Source of the DNA: Flavobacteriia bacterium
Lineage (GTDB): Bacteria; Bacteroidota; Bacteroidia; Flavobacteriales_D; Crocinitomicaceae
Assembly: GCA_947446925.1 (NCBI GenBank)
Contig: CANFHU010000001.1
Location: forward strand, 372,001 to 436,000
DNA: 64,000 nucleotides
Direction of reading: 5' to 3'
Shown here: positions 9,620 to 18,640 of the stretch, piece after piece
Numbering within the stretch: the stretch's first letter is position 1
Layout: every line of letters begins with the position of its first letter
The notes under the pieces: generated by a model
Database searches by the model: none
The model's input: only the letters and a program-made list of their open reading frames with translations
Told to the model about the DNA's origin: nothing
Made by a program: the position numbers and the translations under genes

Positions 9620-10468
9620 TTACTTTTTATCAAAAACATAATTTATTTGAAAACCTAGAATTGAGTAATCGTTGAAAGGGAGATTCACTTTTTGTTTGTC
9701 GGTCATACTATTTTTAGGTGAACTATAATTTATGTTATGCCCCCCTAAACCAGTTAAATTAAATTCTTTTTGCCCTGCAACATATAACATTAGGTCTAAT
9801 TTTTTGAATGCTTTAATCGGTTTTATTTTAAATCCTAAACGATAACGGTAACGATGCAATCCATTGGGAGAATAATATCCATCCAAAGTATTATCCGAAT
9901 TGTAGTAGGAAATAGGTTCTCCATTTAGATAATAGTATAAAATCATTTGTGCAAATGGTTCAAATTCCAAAGGCCATTTTTTGTTATCATAGGTTAGTTT
10001 AGATCCTAATGTAACACGTGCATGGTATTTTTCCATAGATGGCGTAAAATATTGAAAGGTTATGTTCTCTTCTAGTTCCAATTTTTTGTTGAAATTGAAT
10101 TTATATTTTACACCTACCGTTGGACGGTGAAAATAAATTGCGCCCAAAGAAATGTCATTGCGATAGGCTTTTAAATATTGTGGACTCCAATTATTGACAT
10201 AAATAGCATCCCCTAACATTAATATAAATTTTTTAGTCACTTTGTAGTTGAATGTCAGGTCATTCTGCATAAAATTGAAAATGTGACGCCTAGAATCAAA
10301 GCACATTAAATTGAAATTATCGATATACATTTTCTTGTTAACTCTAAAATAGAGGTAACTACTATATTCAAATTTCTTTTCACCAGACAAATCTTGCGCA
10401 ACCAATTGCTGATTACTCCAAATACATACAAGTAATAGAAAATAGACTTTTCGGAGTGAATTAGTCAT
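9620..10468 (-). CDS. outer-membrane beta-barrel protein (DUF2490-like)
   Basis: Start at 10468 gives signal peptide MTNSLRKVYFLLLVCIWSNQQLVAQ and an 8-nt overlap with the upstream gene; beta-barrel pattern. Confidence 0.6.
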   Translation of the reverse strand: MTNSLRKVYFLLLVCIWSNQQLVAQDLSGEKKFEYSSYLYFRVNKKMYIDNFNLMCFDSRRHIFNFMQNDLTFNYKVTKKFILMLGDAIYVNNWSPQYLKAYRNDISLGAIYFHRPTVGVKYKFNFNKKLELEENITFQYFTPSMEKYHARVTLGSKLTYDNKKWPLEFEPFAQMILYYYLNGEPISYYNSDNTLDGYYSPNGLHRYRYRLGFKIKPIKAFKKLDLMLYVAGQKEFNLTGLGGHNINYSSPKNSMTDKQKVNLPFNDYSILGFQINYVFDKK

Positions 10469-11165
10469 TAACATCAAAATTGATATTTTTGATAATGTCG
10501 TTATTTTTAACAATTGAAACAATCGTATCTAATAACAAATACGGAGGTGTAGCAACTGTATTTTTAGAATATACATATATTTTATATTTTCCTATTGGTA
10601 AGTTGTTAAACGTATAATTGCCACTATAATCCGTGTAACTAGCATTCGTATTGGTCGAATCTAACATATCTGTTAAATATACTTTTTCATGAATAGCAGT
10701 ATAAGAAGCACCTAGTTTGTGCCCCGTAATATTCCCGGAGATAGAAGCATTTCCTTTTAAAGGAGCATTGTCAGCAGTTTTTAAGATACCTGCATTTACC
10801 AATTGTTTGTTTTTTGTGATTTTGACCGCTAGTGTAATTGGAATTTGAGCGGAACTCAACATCGTAGTGTCATTAGAATAAACAAATAATTTATAATCAC
10901 CAGGTACCAAGTGATTAAAATTAAATGAACCATCATAACTTGTTTTTACTTTATCGCCATACCCTTGTCCATCTTGAAAAACAATATATACATCCGCATT
11001 CGCAAGTACAGTCTCTTCGCGGAGAACCGAATAATCGGAATTGAATTTGCGTACTTTGACAATACCTGTAATACCACAATTTCCTCCATATCCTGGTGTT
11101 TTATCACAAGAACTAAAGAAAAATGTAAAACCGATAAGTAGGATAAATAAACCAGTTAGTTTCAT
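10461..11165 (-). CDS. lipoprotein with two carboxypeptidase-regulatory/Cna-B-like beta-sandwich repeats
   Basis: Lipobox FFSSC; 'SYDGSFNFNHLVPGDYKLFVYS' and 'YSGNYTFNNLPIGKYKIYVYS' repeats. Confidence 0.75.
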   Translation of the reverse strand: MKLTGLFILLIGFTFFFSSCDKTPGYGGNCGITGIVKVRKFNSDYSVLREETVLANADVYIVFQDGQGYGDKVKTSYDGSFNFNHLVPGDYKLFVYSNDTTMLSSAQIPITLAVKITKNKQLVNAGILKTADNAPLKGNASISGNITGHKLGASYTAIHEKVYLTDMLDSTNTNASYTDYSGNYTFNNLPIGKYKIYVYSKNTVATPPYLLLDTIVSIVKNNDIIKNINFDVND

Positions 11166-11167
11166 CG

Positions 11168-12073
11168 TTATTTTGTTTTAATTTTAGTGTTCGAATTAAT
11201 TAAGAGTAAGGCAGATTTTTTCTTATCTTCCAATGAAAATTCATAGGTATGTATTCCTTTTGGTAAATTTAAATAGATTACGTTGGAATTACCTGGAATT
11301 AGTTTTTTCTCATCTACGTATTCTGTTTCTTGCGATTTTTCTCCAGAGATTTTAAAGGATTTTACAATGGTTCCTTTTTCTTTTACCGTTAAGATAATCG
11401 GTTTTCCGGATTGGTCTTTGTAATCTAACTCTGCTTTAATAATGATTTTTAGTTGCGTAGTATCCGTTGTATTTAAAACAAATTTTTTCTCATTCGTAAT
11501 TCTATAAAATGTTACAATGGAGTTATGCTTGTTTAAATATTTTACGCGAACAGTATCCAAAGTTAGTGCTGCTTGCATTTGTTTCCAGTTCGGCTGATTT
11601 TTGTCTTTTAAATATTTAAATTCAGCATGAATTTTTTGATCTGTATCTCCTTTATATAGTTTAACAAAGTGTTTTCCAGGTGGTACGTGAATAAAAACTT
11701 TCCCAGCAGCACTTGGTTTTCCAGTTAGTTTTTTGCTCTTATAGTTTAAACTTTTTGATACTTTTTCACTTTTTAAAGTGTCAATTTTCATTTTTTTATC
11801 GTCTAAGACATGTTGAATGGTATATGGCAAACTACTTTTCGTTGTATCTTCTAAACGAACACGTAATAATACCTCTATTTTACCAGGACCTGTTACTACC
11901 AATTCGGTGCGTTCTTTGTGTGAAAGAGCATAATAGGTTAAAAGTTTTTTAGATTGCATCTTAACAATGCTTACATGGTGTTTCGGTTTTAGTTTTTTCC
12001 CCTTTCCCTTTTGGCCAAATACCAAAGAACTCGAACTTAATAGTATTGCAATAACTAATGTGTAAATTTTCAT
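11168..12073 (-). CDS. secreted hypothetical protein of the pgs-type operon
   Basis: 301 aa, signal peptide, 2 nt from the next gene in the same direction. Confidence 0.7.
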   Translation of the reverse strand: MKIYTLVIAILLSSSSLVFGQKGKGKKLKPKHHVSIVKMQSKKLLTYYALSHKERTELVVTGPGKIEVLLRVRLEDTTKSSLPYTIQHVLDDKKMKIDTLKSEKVSKSLNYKSKKLTGKPSAAGKVFIHVPPGKHFVKLYKGDTDQKIHAEFKYLKDKNQPNWKQMQAALTLDTVRVKYLNKHNSIVTFYRITNEKKFVLNTTDTTQLKIIIKAELDYKDQSGKPIILTVKEKGTIVKSFKISGEKSQETEYVDEKKLIPGNSNVIYLNLPKGIHTYEFSLEDKKKSALLLINSNTKIKTK

Positions 12074-12078
12074 AATTT

Positions 12079-13185
12079 TTAATCGTTTGTTTTTATAATT
12101 TCATTGCCCAAAGCATGTTGTTTTTTATCTAAATAGATAGTAACTAGCAATAAACCTACTAAGAAGAATAAAGCTGTCCCTACAATTCCTACTTGGTATT
12201 TTAACGAATAATATAATTTACCTTTTCCTATTTCAGGTAACGGAATAGGTTCCATAGGTAAATCGAAAGTATTCATTAATTGCTCGACATTTTTTAAGTG
12301 AATAATTGGAATATTTTTCTTTGCCATTTCAAACATGACCCCTTTTTTGTCCGGGAAGTCCTTTAGTTTCAATGTTTCATGATACCCCGCACGAATGGCA
12401 TCGCCATTGTTATCACTACCATTACTTGCAACACCTCCACCAATATTTATAAATGCTTTTATATTCTTATGTTGGTTAAATAGTTGAATTCTTTTTGCAA
12501 TATTTCCTTCAAAACTTCCTGTATGGATGTAAGATAAGTGATTTCTTTTTATTGCAGCTTCCACTAAATCACGTCCTTCTCCACTCAATGCTCTACCGAT
12601 ATCTAAATTACCCCCCATAGAAGCCGCAATGGAATGATTCGTGAAAATTTTATCCTCAAATAATTCATGTTCCATATCTACCCAAGTAAATTCAGGGTCA
12701 TTTGCACCCCAAGAAGATGCTGTTACGGAGGATATGATAATTGGTTTAATTCCTAGTGTTTGAATTGCAGCCAATGCAGCAACATTTAAGCCAGGGAAGG
12801 ATCCAGTCATACAAATCGCTACTTTATCCCCTTTTTTTAGCTTCGCGTCTTTTAATAGTTGCACAATCATCCCTCCAAAATTTGGATTCATCGTCGATGC
12901 CTTAATAGGTAAAGAACCACTTCCAGTTGTTATAGGCGTATATTGTTCACCAATCAATCCTGTTTCATTAGGATCGTTGATATTGTCTACGAAATCTACA
13001 TTTTCAAAGCGTTCATTTTTTAAGTGTAATAATGCTTTTTGTGTCAATCTAGAAGCAGCAATTTTTTCCGTATACCATGCTTCTTTGACGTTCTTCTTAC
13101 TTGTTTCTACGATATATAATAGCCCGATTGCAAGTAGTGCTAATGTAGTTAGAACAGATGTCGAACGGATGGATATTTTTGCCAT
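12079..13185 (-). CDS. poly-gamma-glutamate system protein (PgsW-like)
   Basis: N- and C-terminal TM; KKGDKVAICMTGSFPGLNVAALAAIQTLGIKPIIISSVTASSWGAN as in the 'poly-gamma-glutamate system protein' family; between pgsC and envelope genes. Confidence 0.8.
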   Translation of the reverse strand: MAKISIRSTSVLTTLALLAIGLLYIVETSKKNVKEAWYTEKIAASRLTQKALLHLKNERFENVDFVDNINDPNETGLIGEQYTPITTGSGSLPIKASTMNPNFGGMIVQLLKDAKLKKGDKVAICMTGSFPGLNVAALAAIQTLGIKPIIISSVTASSWGANDPEFTWVDMEHELFEDKIFTNHSIAASMGGNLDIGRALSGEGRDLVEAAIKRNHLSYIHTGSFEGNIAKRIQLFNQHKNIKAFINIGGGVASNGSDNNGDAIRAGYHETLKLKDFPDKKGVMFEMAKKNIPIIHLKNVEQLMNTFDLPMEPIPLPEIGKGKLYYSLKYQVGIVGTALFFLVGLLLVTIYLDKKQHALGNEIIKTND

Positions 13186-13189
13186 GAAA

Positions 13190-13645
13190 TTAAATATTTG
13201 ATATTAATGCTCCTCCAAAACAAACGATTACGGTTAGTCTAACAATGATAGAAGTTATTGCTAACATTGCTATTGTTTTTGGATAACCTTGTTTTGCGGA
13301 CCAATGTGCTATTAATCCAGGAATAACCCATCCAATTGCACTAAATTCAGCAGTACTATTTTCCGTATTAAAAATTAAAAAGTGATGGGATAAGATGGAT
13401 AATAATGTTCCAACTAAAAGTGCTACAACCATTTGTCGTCGTCCAAACAGAAAGGTGAATTTGGATATAAGTAAAATGATTAAGTATGTAGCTAAGGAAA
13501 TTACGACAGTTCCTATTAATTTATCTGGGCTATTTAATTGTAAAGCAATGTAACCAGGAATGATTACTCCACCGGCAGCTAGTCCGAAGGCTTCTATAAA
13601 AAACAAACTGAGTACAATTCCCAGTGTGATTGCTAATTCTACCAT
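13190..13645 (-). CDS. pgsC: poly-gamma-glutamate biosynthesis protein PgsC/CapC
   Basis: 151 aa multi-TM; EAFGLAAGGVIIPGYIAL as in PgsC; overlaps pgsB by 1 nt. Confidence 0.85.
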   Translation of the reverse strand: MVELAITLGIVLSLFFIEAFGLAAGGVIIPGYIALQLNSPDKLIGTVVISLATYLIILLISKFTFLFGRRQMVVALLVGTLLSILSHHFLIFNTENSTAEFSAIGWVIPGLIAHWSAKQGYPKTIAMLAITSIIVRLTVIVCFGGALISNI

Positions 13646-14820
13646 TATTTTACTTGTTTACTTTCAAAATATTTCACTAATTCGGCACCACCGGCACCCA
13701 TATTTCCTATCCCAACAATTGTCGTTTTCTTTTTCGAAGCATTGCATAAGTCAATATATACTTCTTCGGTTGGTTTACTTCCTATTGGAACAATGTCTTC
13801 GCGTTTGATTTTTTGTTTGATTCCCATTTCTACTACTAAATCTACCACATCACCAATTAAGGCTACAGAACTATAATTCAATTTTAATGCAATCAATTCG
13901 ATGAGTTGTTTTGCTCTATCTTGTCGATCTTTTCGCGTATTTAGTAAAATGATGAGGTGTTCGTCTGCATCTACATGTTTTACAATGCTATTCCATATCA
14001 TCAATGAAGATTCAGGGTCATTTGCAGCAAATGCATTGTAGAAATTAATGCGCTTATCGTCATAGTTTACTGTCACTTTCGTCAACACTCCCTCATCTGG
14101 AATTGTCTTTTTCATTTCTGCTAAAGCAAGTTCACGATCGACTCCTAATTCTGCGCAAATATCTAATGCTAAAGAAACATTTTCTTTGTGTTCTATATAG
14201 GTAAAACCCAGCATATCTTCATCGGTAATAGTACTTGCTAGTGCTTGATGAATATGTGTATTTCGTTTTTTAGCAACCGCTTCAAACATATCTAAACGTC
14301 GATCTTCACTCGTGAAAATTTTGGAGTTTTTTGGAATCGTTCCACACAACGCTCGACCAACATCGTCTAATCCTGGTCCCATGACATCTAAGTGGTCTAA
14401 ACGAACGTTGGTAATAACACCAATCGTAGACTTCACCATTTGTAATTCGGTAATACGTTGGTATTGTGGTTGTAAAGCCATGCATTCAATGATCAACACT
14501 TGCGCATTGTTTTTAGCACAAAATTTTATTACTTTCAGTTGTTCTAAGATGTTTGCTTTCTCGTTTCGGTGAATGGCTGCTTCACTTCCGTCCGGGAGTA
14601 TGATGCGTGGAAATGTTCCAGTAACTTTCGTGTAGGTTTTGTATCCACCAGCTCTCAAACCTGCACCAATTAATCGAGTCACACTTGATTTTCCTCGCGT
14701 ACCATTGACATGTATTCTTACTGGTATCGATTTTACATAACGTTGATGTATTTGGTATTCAAGGATACCATAAGCGATAAGAATTGATAATAAAATGAAG
14801 GTGACGTAAAAACTAATCAT
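13645..14820 (-). CDS. pgsB: poly-gamma-glutamate synthase PgsB/CapB
   Basis: Mur-ligase-type P-loop HVNGTRGKSSVTRLIGAGLRAGG; ITNVRLDHLDVMGP. Confidence 0.9.
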   Translation of the reverse strand: MISFYVTFILLSILIAYGILEYQIHQRYVKSIPVRIHVNGTRGKSSVTRLIGAGLRAGGYKTYTKVTGTFPRIILPDGSEAAIHRNEKANILEQLKVIKFCAKNNAQVLIIECMALQPQYQRITELQMVKSTIGVITNVRLDHLDVMGPGLDDVGRALCGTIPKNSKIFTSEDRRLDMFEAVAKKRNTHIHQALASTITDEDMLGFTYIEHKENVSLALDICAELGVDRELALAEMKKTIPDEGVLTKVTVNYDDKRINFYNAFAANDPESSLMIWNSIVKHVDADEHLIILLNTRKDRQDRAKQLIELIALKLNYSSVALIGDVVDLVVEMGIKQKIKREDIVPIGSKPTEEVYIDLCNASKKKTTIVGIGNMGAGGAELVKYFESKQVK

Positions 14821-14927
14821 AACTTGACTTCAAGACGTCAAATCTATAAAAAGTTGTCTATTCTATATCAAATAATATAAATCTAGATTGATTCTAAATT
14901 AAAAATACGATTATTTCATAATTCCTA

Positions 14928-16169
14928 TCACCCTTTCACCAACTCTATCACCGTAATCTCCGGTAAAATTCCAACCCTTCCTGGGAATCCTAAGAATCCA
15001 AAACCACGGTTTACATAAATATGTTGGTCGTCCTTTGGATATAAGCCCGCCCATTGTGGGTAGATGTATTTCACCGGGCTCCATTTGATTCCTGGTATTT
15101 CGATACCAAATTGCATTCCGTGGGTGTGACCTGCCAAGGTTAAGTGCACTTTTTTCTCATGTGGTACCGTAACCGCTTCCCAATGGGATGGGTCGTGGGA
15201 TAATAATACTTTAAACATTGAATCTTCAATAGGAGCAATGGCTTTATCCAAATCTCCATGTTTTACAAATCCACGTTTCCCCCAGTTTTCCACTCCAATT
15301 AGTGCAATTTTTTCTCCGTCTTTTTCCAAATACAAACTTTCATTCAATAACAAACGGAATCCGATTTTACCATGCACCTCTTTTAAATCTTGCAAGTTTT
15401 TTTCTTTCGCTTCCTCTGAAGGCCATTGCACATAATCGCCATAGTCATGATTTCCCAAAATAGAAAACTTACCGTGTGGTGCATCTAATTGCGAAAAATG
15501 TTCTATCCAAGGATCCATTTCGCTTGCAACGTTGTTTACCAAGTCACCCGTAAAGACCAATATATCGCTTTTTTGAGCATTTGCTAGTTCAATTCCTCGT
15601 CTAACTGCTGCTACATCGTCCAAGGAGCCAGAATGTATATCCGAAAGTTGCGTGATTTTAAATCCATGAAAAGCATCCGGTAAATCTTTAAATGCAATTT
15701 TTACTTTATGTACGCGGTAATCGTATTTTCCTTTAATCATTCCCCAGGCCGTTCCAACGAATGGAATCGCTGCTAATCCTAAAGCTATTTGACTCACAAA
15801 TTTTCGTCGACCCCACATGTGTAAATCTTCCGCACCAACAGCATGACGCATTTTTTGGATGCCTACATATCCACCTTGGATCAAACGAACGATGTCTTCA
15901 ATCAATAAAAATGGGGTAACAATGATTTTTGGAGCTAAGGAAAGAATGGCTAATCCCATGATGTAACTTCCGCCTTTTGGAGGTCCACCCGCCATTTTAC
16001 CGGATGCACCTACGTAGATGATAATCACCATTAATACAATGTCAAACAACCAGTAGGCATAATTTACATAGACCGCTTTGGGACCTGTAAAAACCGTTTT
16101 CATTGCTTGAAAAACATATAAATCAACCAATAACCAAATGGCAATAAAAATTAAAAAGCGAAAAATCAT
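14928..16169 (-). CDS. membrane-anchored metallophosphoesterase (YaeI-like)
   Basis: ITQLSDIHSGS, VFTGDLVN, LGNHDYGDY, LSHDP, LAGHTHGMQ motifs. Confidence 0.9.
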   Translation of the reverse strand: MIFRFLIFIAIWLLVDLYVFQAMKTVFTGPKAVYVNYAYWLFDIVLMVIIIYVGASGKMAGGPPKGGSYIMGLAILSLAPKIIVTPFLLIEDIVRLIQGGYVGIQKMRHAVGAEDLHMWGRRKFVSQIALGLAAIPFVGTAWGMIKGKYDYRVHKVKIAFKDLPDAFHGFKITQLSDIHSGSLDDVAAVRRGIELANAQKSDILVFTGDLVNNVASEMDPWIEHFSQLDAPHGKFSILGNHDYGDYVQWPSEEAKEKNLQDLKEVHGKIGFRLLLNESLYLEKDGEKIALIGVENWGKRGFVKHGDLDKAIAPIEDSMFKVLLSHDPSHWEAVTVPHEKKVHLTLAGHTHGMQFGIEIPGIKWSPVKYIYPQWAGLYPKDDQHIYVNRGFGFLGFPGRVGILPEITVIELVKG

Positions 16170-16266
16170 ACGTAATTATTATTAAGAATGATTAAAGATA
16201 AGAAAAGGAAAAGGAGGATTGGTAATAAAATCGATGAAGGGGGAAATAAAGTAGATGGAGGTAGAG

Positions 16267-16389
16267 GTCACCTTCCTTAGTCCCTCCTCCAGGAGGGAAA
16301 ACTATAGTTCACTTCGAAATAGTATGAACCACATTAAACTTTAATGACTGTAAAGCTTCCCTCCTTGAGGAGGGATCGAGGGAGGTGAC
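16267..16389. mobile_element. MITE-like element, copy 1 (no transposase)
   Basis: 33-bp imperfect terminal inverted repeats GTCACCTTCCTTAGTCCCTCCTCCAGGAGGGAA / TTCCCTCCTTGAGGAGGGATCGAGGGAGGTGAC; homologous to 20708-20829 in reverse orientation. Confidence 0.75.
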
Positions 16390-16470
16390 AATTCAAAAAA
16401 AGTGTAAATTTTAAAGTAATACGGTAACATATTGTAATCGTACATTTTAATTTCTAATTGAATGCTTCTA

Positions 16471-16539
16471 TTTCCTATTGAATTTAAGAAAAAAGAGGGT
16501 TAAGTGCAAGGGGATAACGGAAAGAAGTTTGATCGAATA
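16471..16539. repeat. dispersed repeat (GAATTTAAGAAAAAAGAGG family), copy 1
   Basis: Shares TTGAATTTAAGAAAAAAGAGGGTTAAG..AAGG.GATAA.GGAAAGAA with 17457 and 20580 regions. Confidence 0.75.
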
Positions 16540-16612
16540 AAGTTCAAAACGTATTCTTTACATTCTTTTTGAAAAATCTAATATATTTAATAAATTTGTT
16601 TAAAATCTTACC

Positions 16613-16786
16613 ATGGGACGTTTAATAAAGTTTAAAAAAAACACTACTGATTCAATGACGGTACATACTGAGCAGTTGAAAAAGAAGTTATATCGTCCTA
16701 TCAACGAATTTAAATGGAAAGATGCATCTGAAAAAGAAATAAAATTAGAAGCAATTGAGCATTATTCTAAGATTTATCAATTATAA
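16613..16786 (+). CDS. possible small protein (57 aa)
   Basis: ATG..TAA reading MGRLIKFKKNTTDSMTVHTEQLKKKLYRPINEFKWKDASEKEIKLEAIEHYSKIYQL; below the ORF-track cutoff. Confidence 0.35.
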   Translation: MGRLIKFKKNTTDSMTVHTEQLKKKLYRPINEFKWKDASEKEIKLEAIEHYSKIYQL

Positions 16787-16975
16787 TCTGAAAGATTGAG
16801 CAAAATACTTTATCATTCTATTTGAAAAATAAAACCGAGCGGAATCAATGAACTTGATTCCGTTTCTTTTTCGAATGGATTACAAGAAATCCTATTATTT
16901 GGGCTAAACTTAACGTGTATTCAACATAAAAAACGTAGGTATATCATTGAATTACATAATTATGAAGCCTTTTCA

Positions 16976-17446
16976 ATGGTTAAATTTTATCCTGCATGTG
17001 CCAAATATAATTACCGTAAATATGAACTAAGAGGGATCCATGAAATTGGATTTACGATATCTAAGAAAACATTCTTTGAAATTGTTTTTCAATGTGCGCT
17101 CATCATGAAAAACTACCTAGATAATCATCCTCATAAATTTGTTGGATATATCGGACAAACAGATAGAATTGATTTCAAAAGAAATAACAGGACTTCCCAA
17201 CGAAGCGATGTATACAATAGAATTACCTCTTCGGTATTTAACTCAACAGAATATCAACACGCAACAAAAGAAATTTTTCAGGAAATAAACTTACGATTAT
17301 TCAGAAAAACACATCCAAATAGTCCGAATGAACTCAGTGTTGAACAAGCTGAAAATTATAGTCATATTCTAACCCTATTTGAAGAAAATAGTGAATTATT
17401 GTACGAATTAATGACTCCTTTGACTCGACAAGAATTTTTAAGGTAA
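16976..17446 (+). CDS. hypothetical protein; open frame extends upstream to 16826 without an ATG
   Basis: 156 aa from first ATG; upstream in-frame sequence also looks coding. Confidence 0.5.
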   Translation: MVKFYPACAKYNYRKYELRGIHEIGFTISKKTFFEIVFQCALIMKNYLDNHPHKFVGYIGQTDRIDFKRNNRTSQRSDVYNRITSSVFNSTEYQHATKEIFQEINLRLFRKTHPNSPNELSVEQAENYSHILTLFEENSELLYELMTPLTRQEFLR

Positions 17447-17456
17447 TCTTTTCTGT

Positions 17457-17662
17457 TTTCTATTCAATTTAAGAAAAAAGAGGGTTAAGTTAAAGGAGAT
17501 AATGGAAAGAAATTTGAAAGAATTGTGGGTTATTCTTTTTGAACTGTCGCAAATTTTGAGACAGTTGAATGGTTATCAAATTTTTTGTTTGTAAACACCT
17601 TGTTGATTCGAGTAGGATTTACTTCGTAGCTACAAAGTCGAATAAATCCAAATTAGCTCTGA
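17457..17662. repeat. dispersed repeat, copy 2, with hairpin tail
   Basis: Body at 17457-17524; tail GAGTAGGATTTACTTCGTAGCTAC..AAATCC shared with 20646-20700. Confidence 0.7.
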
Positions 17663-17682
17663 CAATTTGTTTTTCATTGCTT

Positions 17683-18090
17683 TTATAAAATAAAATGTAT
17701 ATAAATTTCCAAAAGTATTGCAAAAAGTACACAACCCAATAATATAGGACTATTGTCAAATAATTCCATTATACTCAAATTATTGGATTTTTTTTCAATC
17801 GTATTTAAACTCTCATATTCATTATTAGATTCATTAATTGGATTTTGATAATTTAATCCGCTTGATGCATTAATTTTCTTCTCAATCTCTTTTAGTTTTC
17901 TATTATTTTTGACATTTGACCGAATATTAACAGCCCAAATCACTAATAATATCCATAATACTACACCAGCTCCAAATAAAGCCGAGGTGAAAATGGCAAC
18001 AACTTGTAATATTATTGCAATTAAACCAGAAATGATTCTACCGTTTAAAAGCATTGAAAAACCAGGGAGTAAGATTGCGAGTAGTAGCAT
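17683..18090 (-). CDS. small membrane protein, tandem paralogue A
   Basis: 135 aa; first ~75 aa nearly identical to the 18097-18585 product. Confidence 0.7.
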   Translation of the reverse strand: MLLLAILLPGFSMLLNGRIISGLIAIILQVVAIFTSALFGAGVVLWILLVIWAVNIRSNVKNNRKLKEIEKKINASSGLNYQNPINESNNEYESLNTIEKKSNNLSIMELFDNSPILLGCVLFAILLEIYIHFIL

Positions 18091-18585
18091 TGTTTATTAT
18101 GAATAAATGGTCAGTAAAACACCAAAAATGATGAAAATTAACACGATAACAATTTCAATATTTTTAAAAAAATTAAAATGTTTTTTATCCAAAGTAATAT
18201 TTTGTTCCTGTGAATTTACAATCTCTTTTTTTTCAAATAGTCTATCTGTTTCTTGAATAAACACTTCCTCAGAAATTACACCTCTGTCTAACATCGATTT
18301 TAAACTCAAAAATTCAGTTTTAGATTCATTAATTGGATTTTCATTATTTAATTCACGTGACGAATTAATTTTCTTCTCAATCTCTTTTAGTTTTCTATTA
18401 TTTTTGACATTTGACCGAATATTAACAGCCCAAATCACTAATAATATCCATAATACAACACCAGCTCCAAATAAAGCCGAGGTGAAAATGGCAACAACTT
18501 GTAATATTATTGCAATTAAACCAGATATAATTCTTCCATTTAAAAGCATTGATAAGCCGGGGATTGTGATTGCGAGTAGTAACAT
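17826..18585. repeat. tandem duplication, 495-bp period
   Basis: Bases ~17826-18090 are near-identical to ~18321-18585. Confidence 0.85.
18097..18585 (-). CDS. small membrane protein, tandem paralogue B with SHOCT-like segment
   Basis: 162 aa; shared N-terminus with paralogue A, then FLSLKSMLDRGVISEEVFIQETDRL resembling SHOCT. Confidence 0.7.
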   Translation of the reverse strand: MLLLAITIPGLSMLLNGRIISGLIAIILQVVAIFTSALFGAGVVLWILLVIWAVNIRSNVKNNRKLKEIEKKINSSRELNNENPINESKTEFLSLKSMLDRGVISEEVFIQETDRLFEKKEIVNSQEQNITLDKKHFNFFKNIEIVIVLIFIIFGVLLTIYS

Positions 18586-18640
18586 GGTGAGTTATTTTAA
18601 AAATAATAAAAGTTGATTTATTTATTGTTTACCTTTATTA

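Noticed and set aside
14928-16169. Metallophosphoesterase as CapA/PgsA
   Set aside because: Motifs are those of YaeI-like calcineurin phosphoesterases rather than the CapA (PGA_cap) family.
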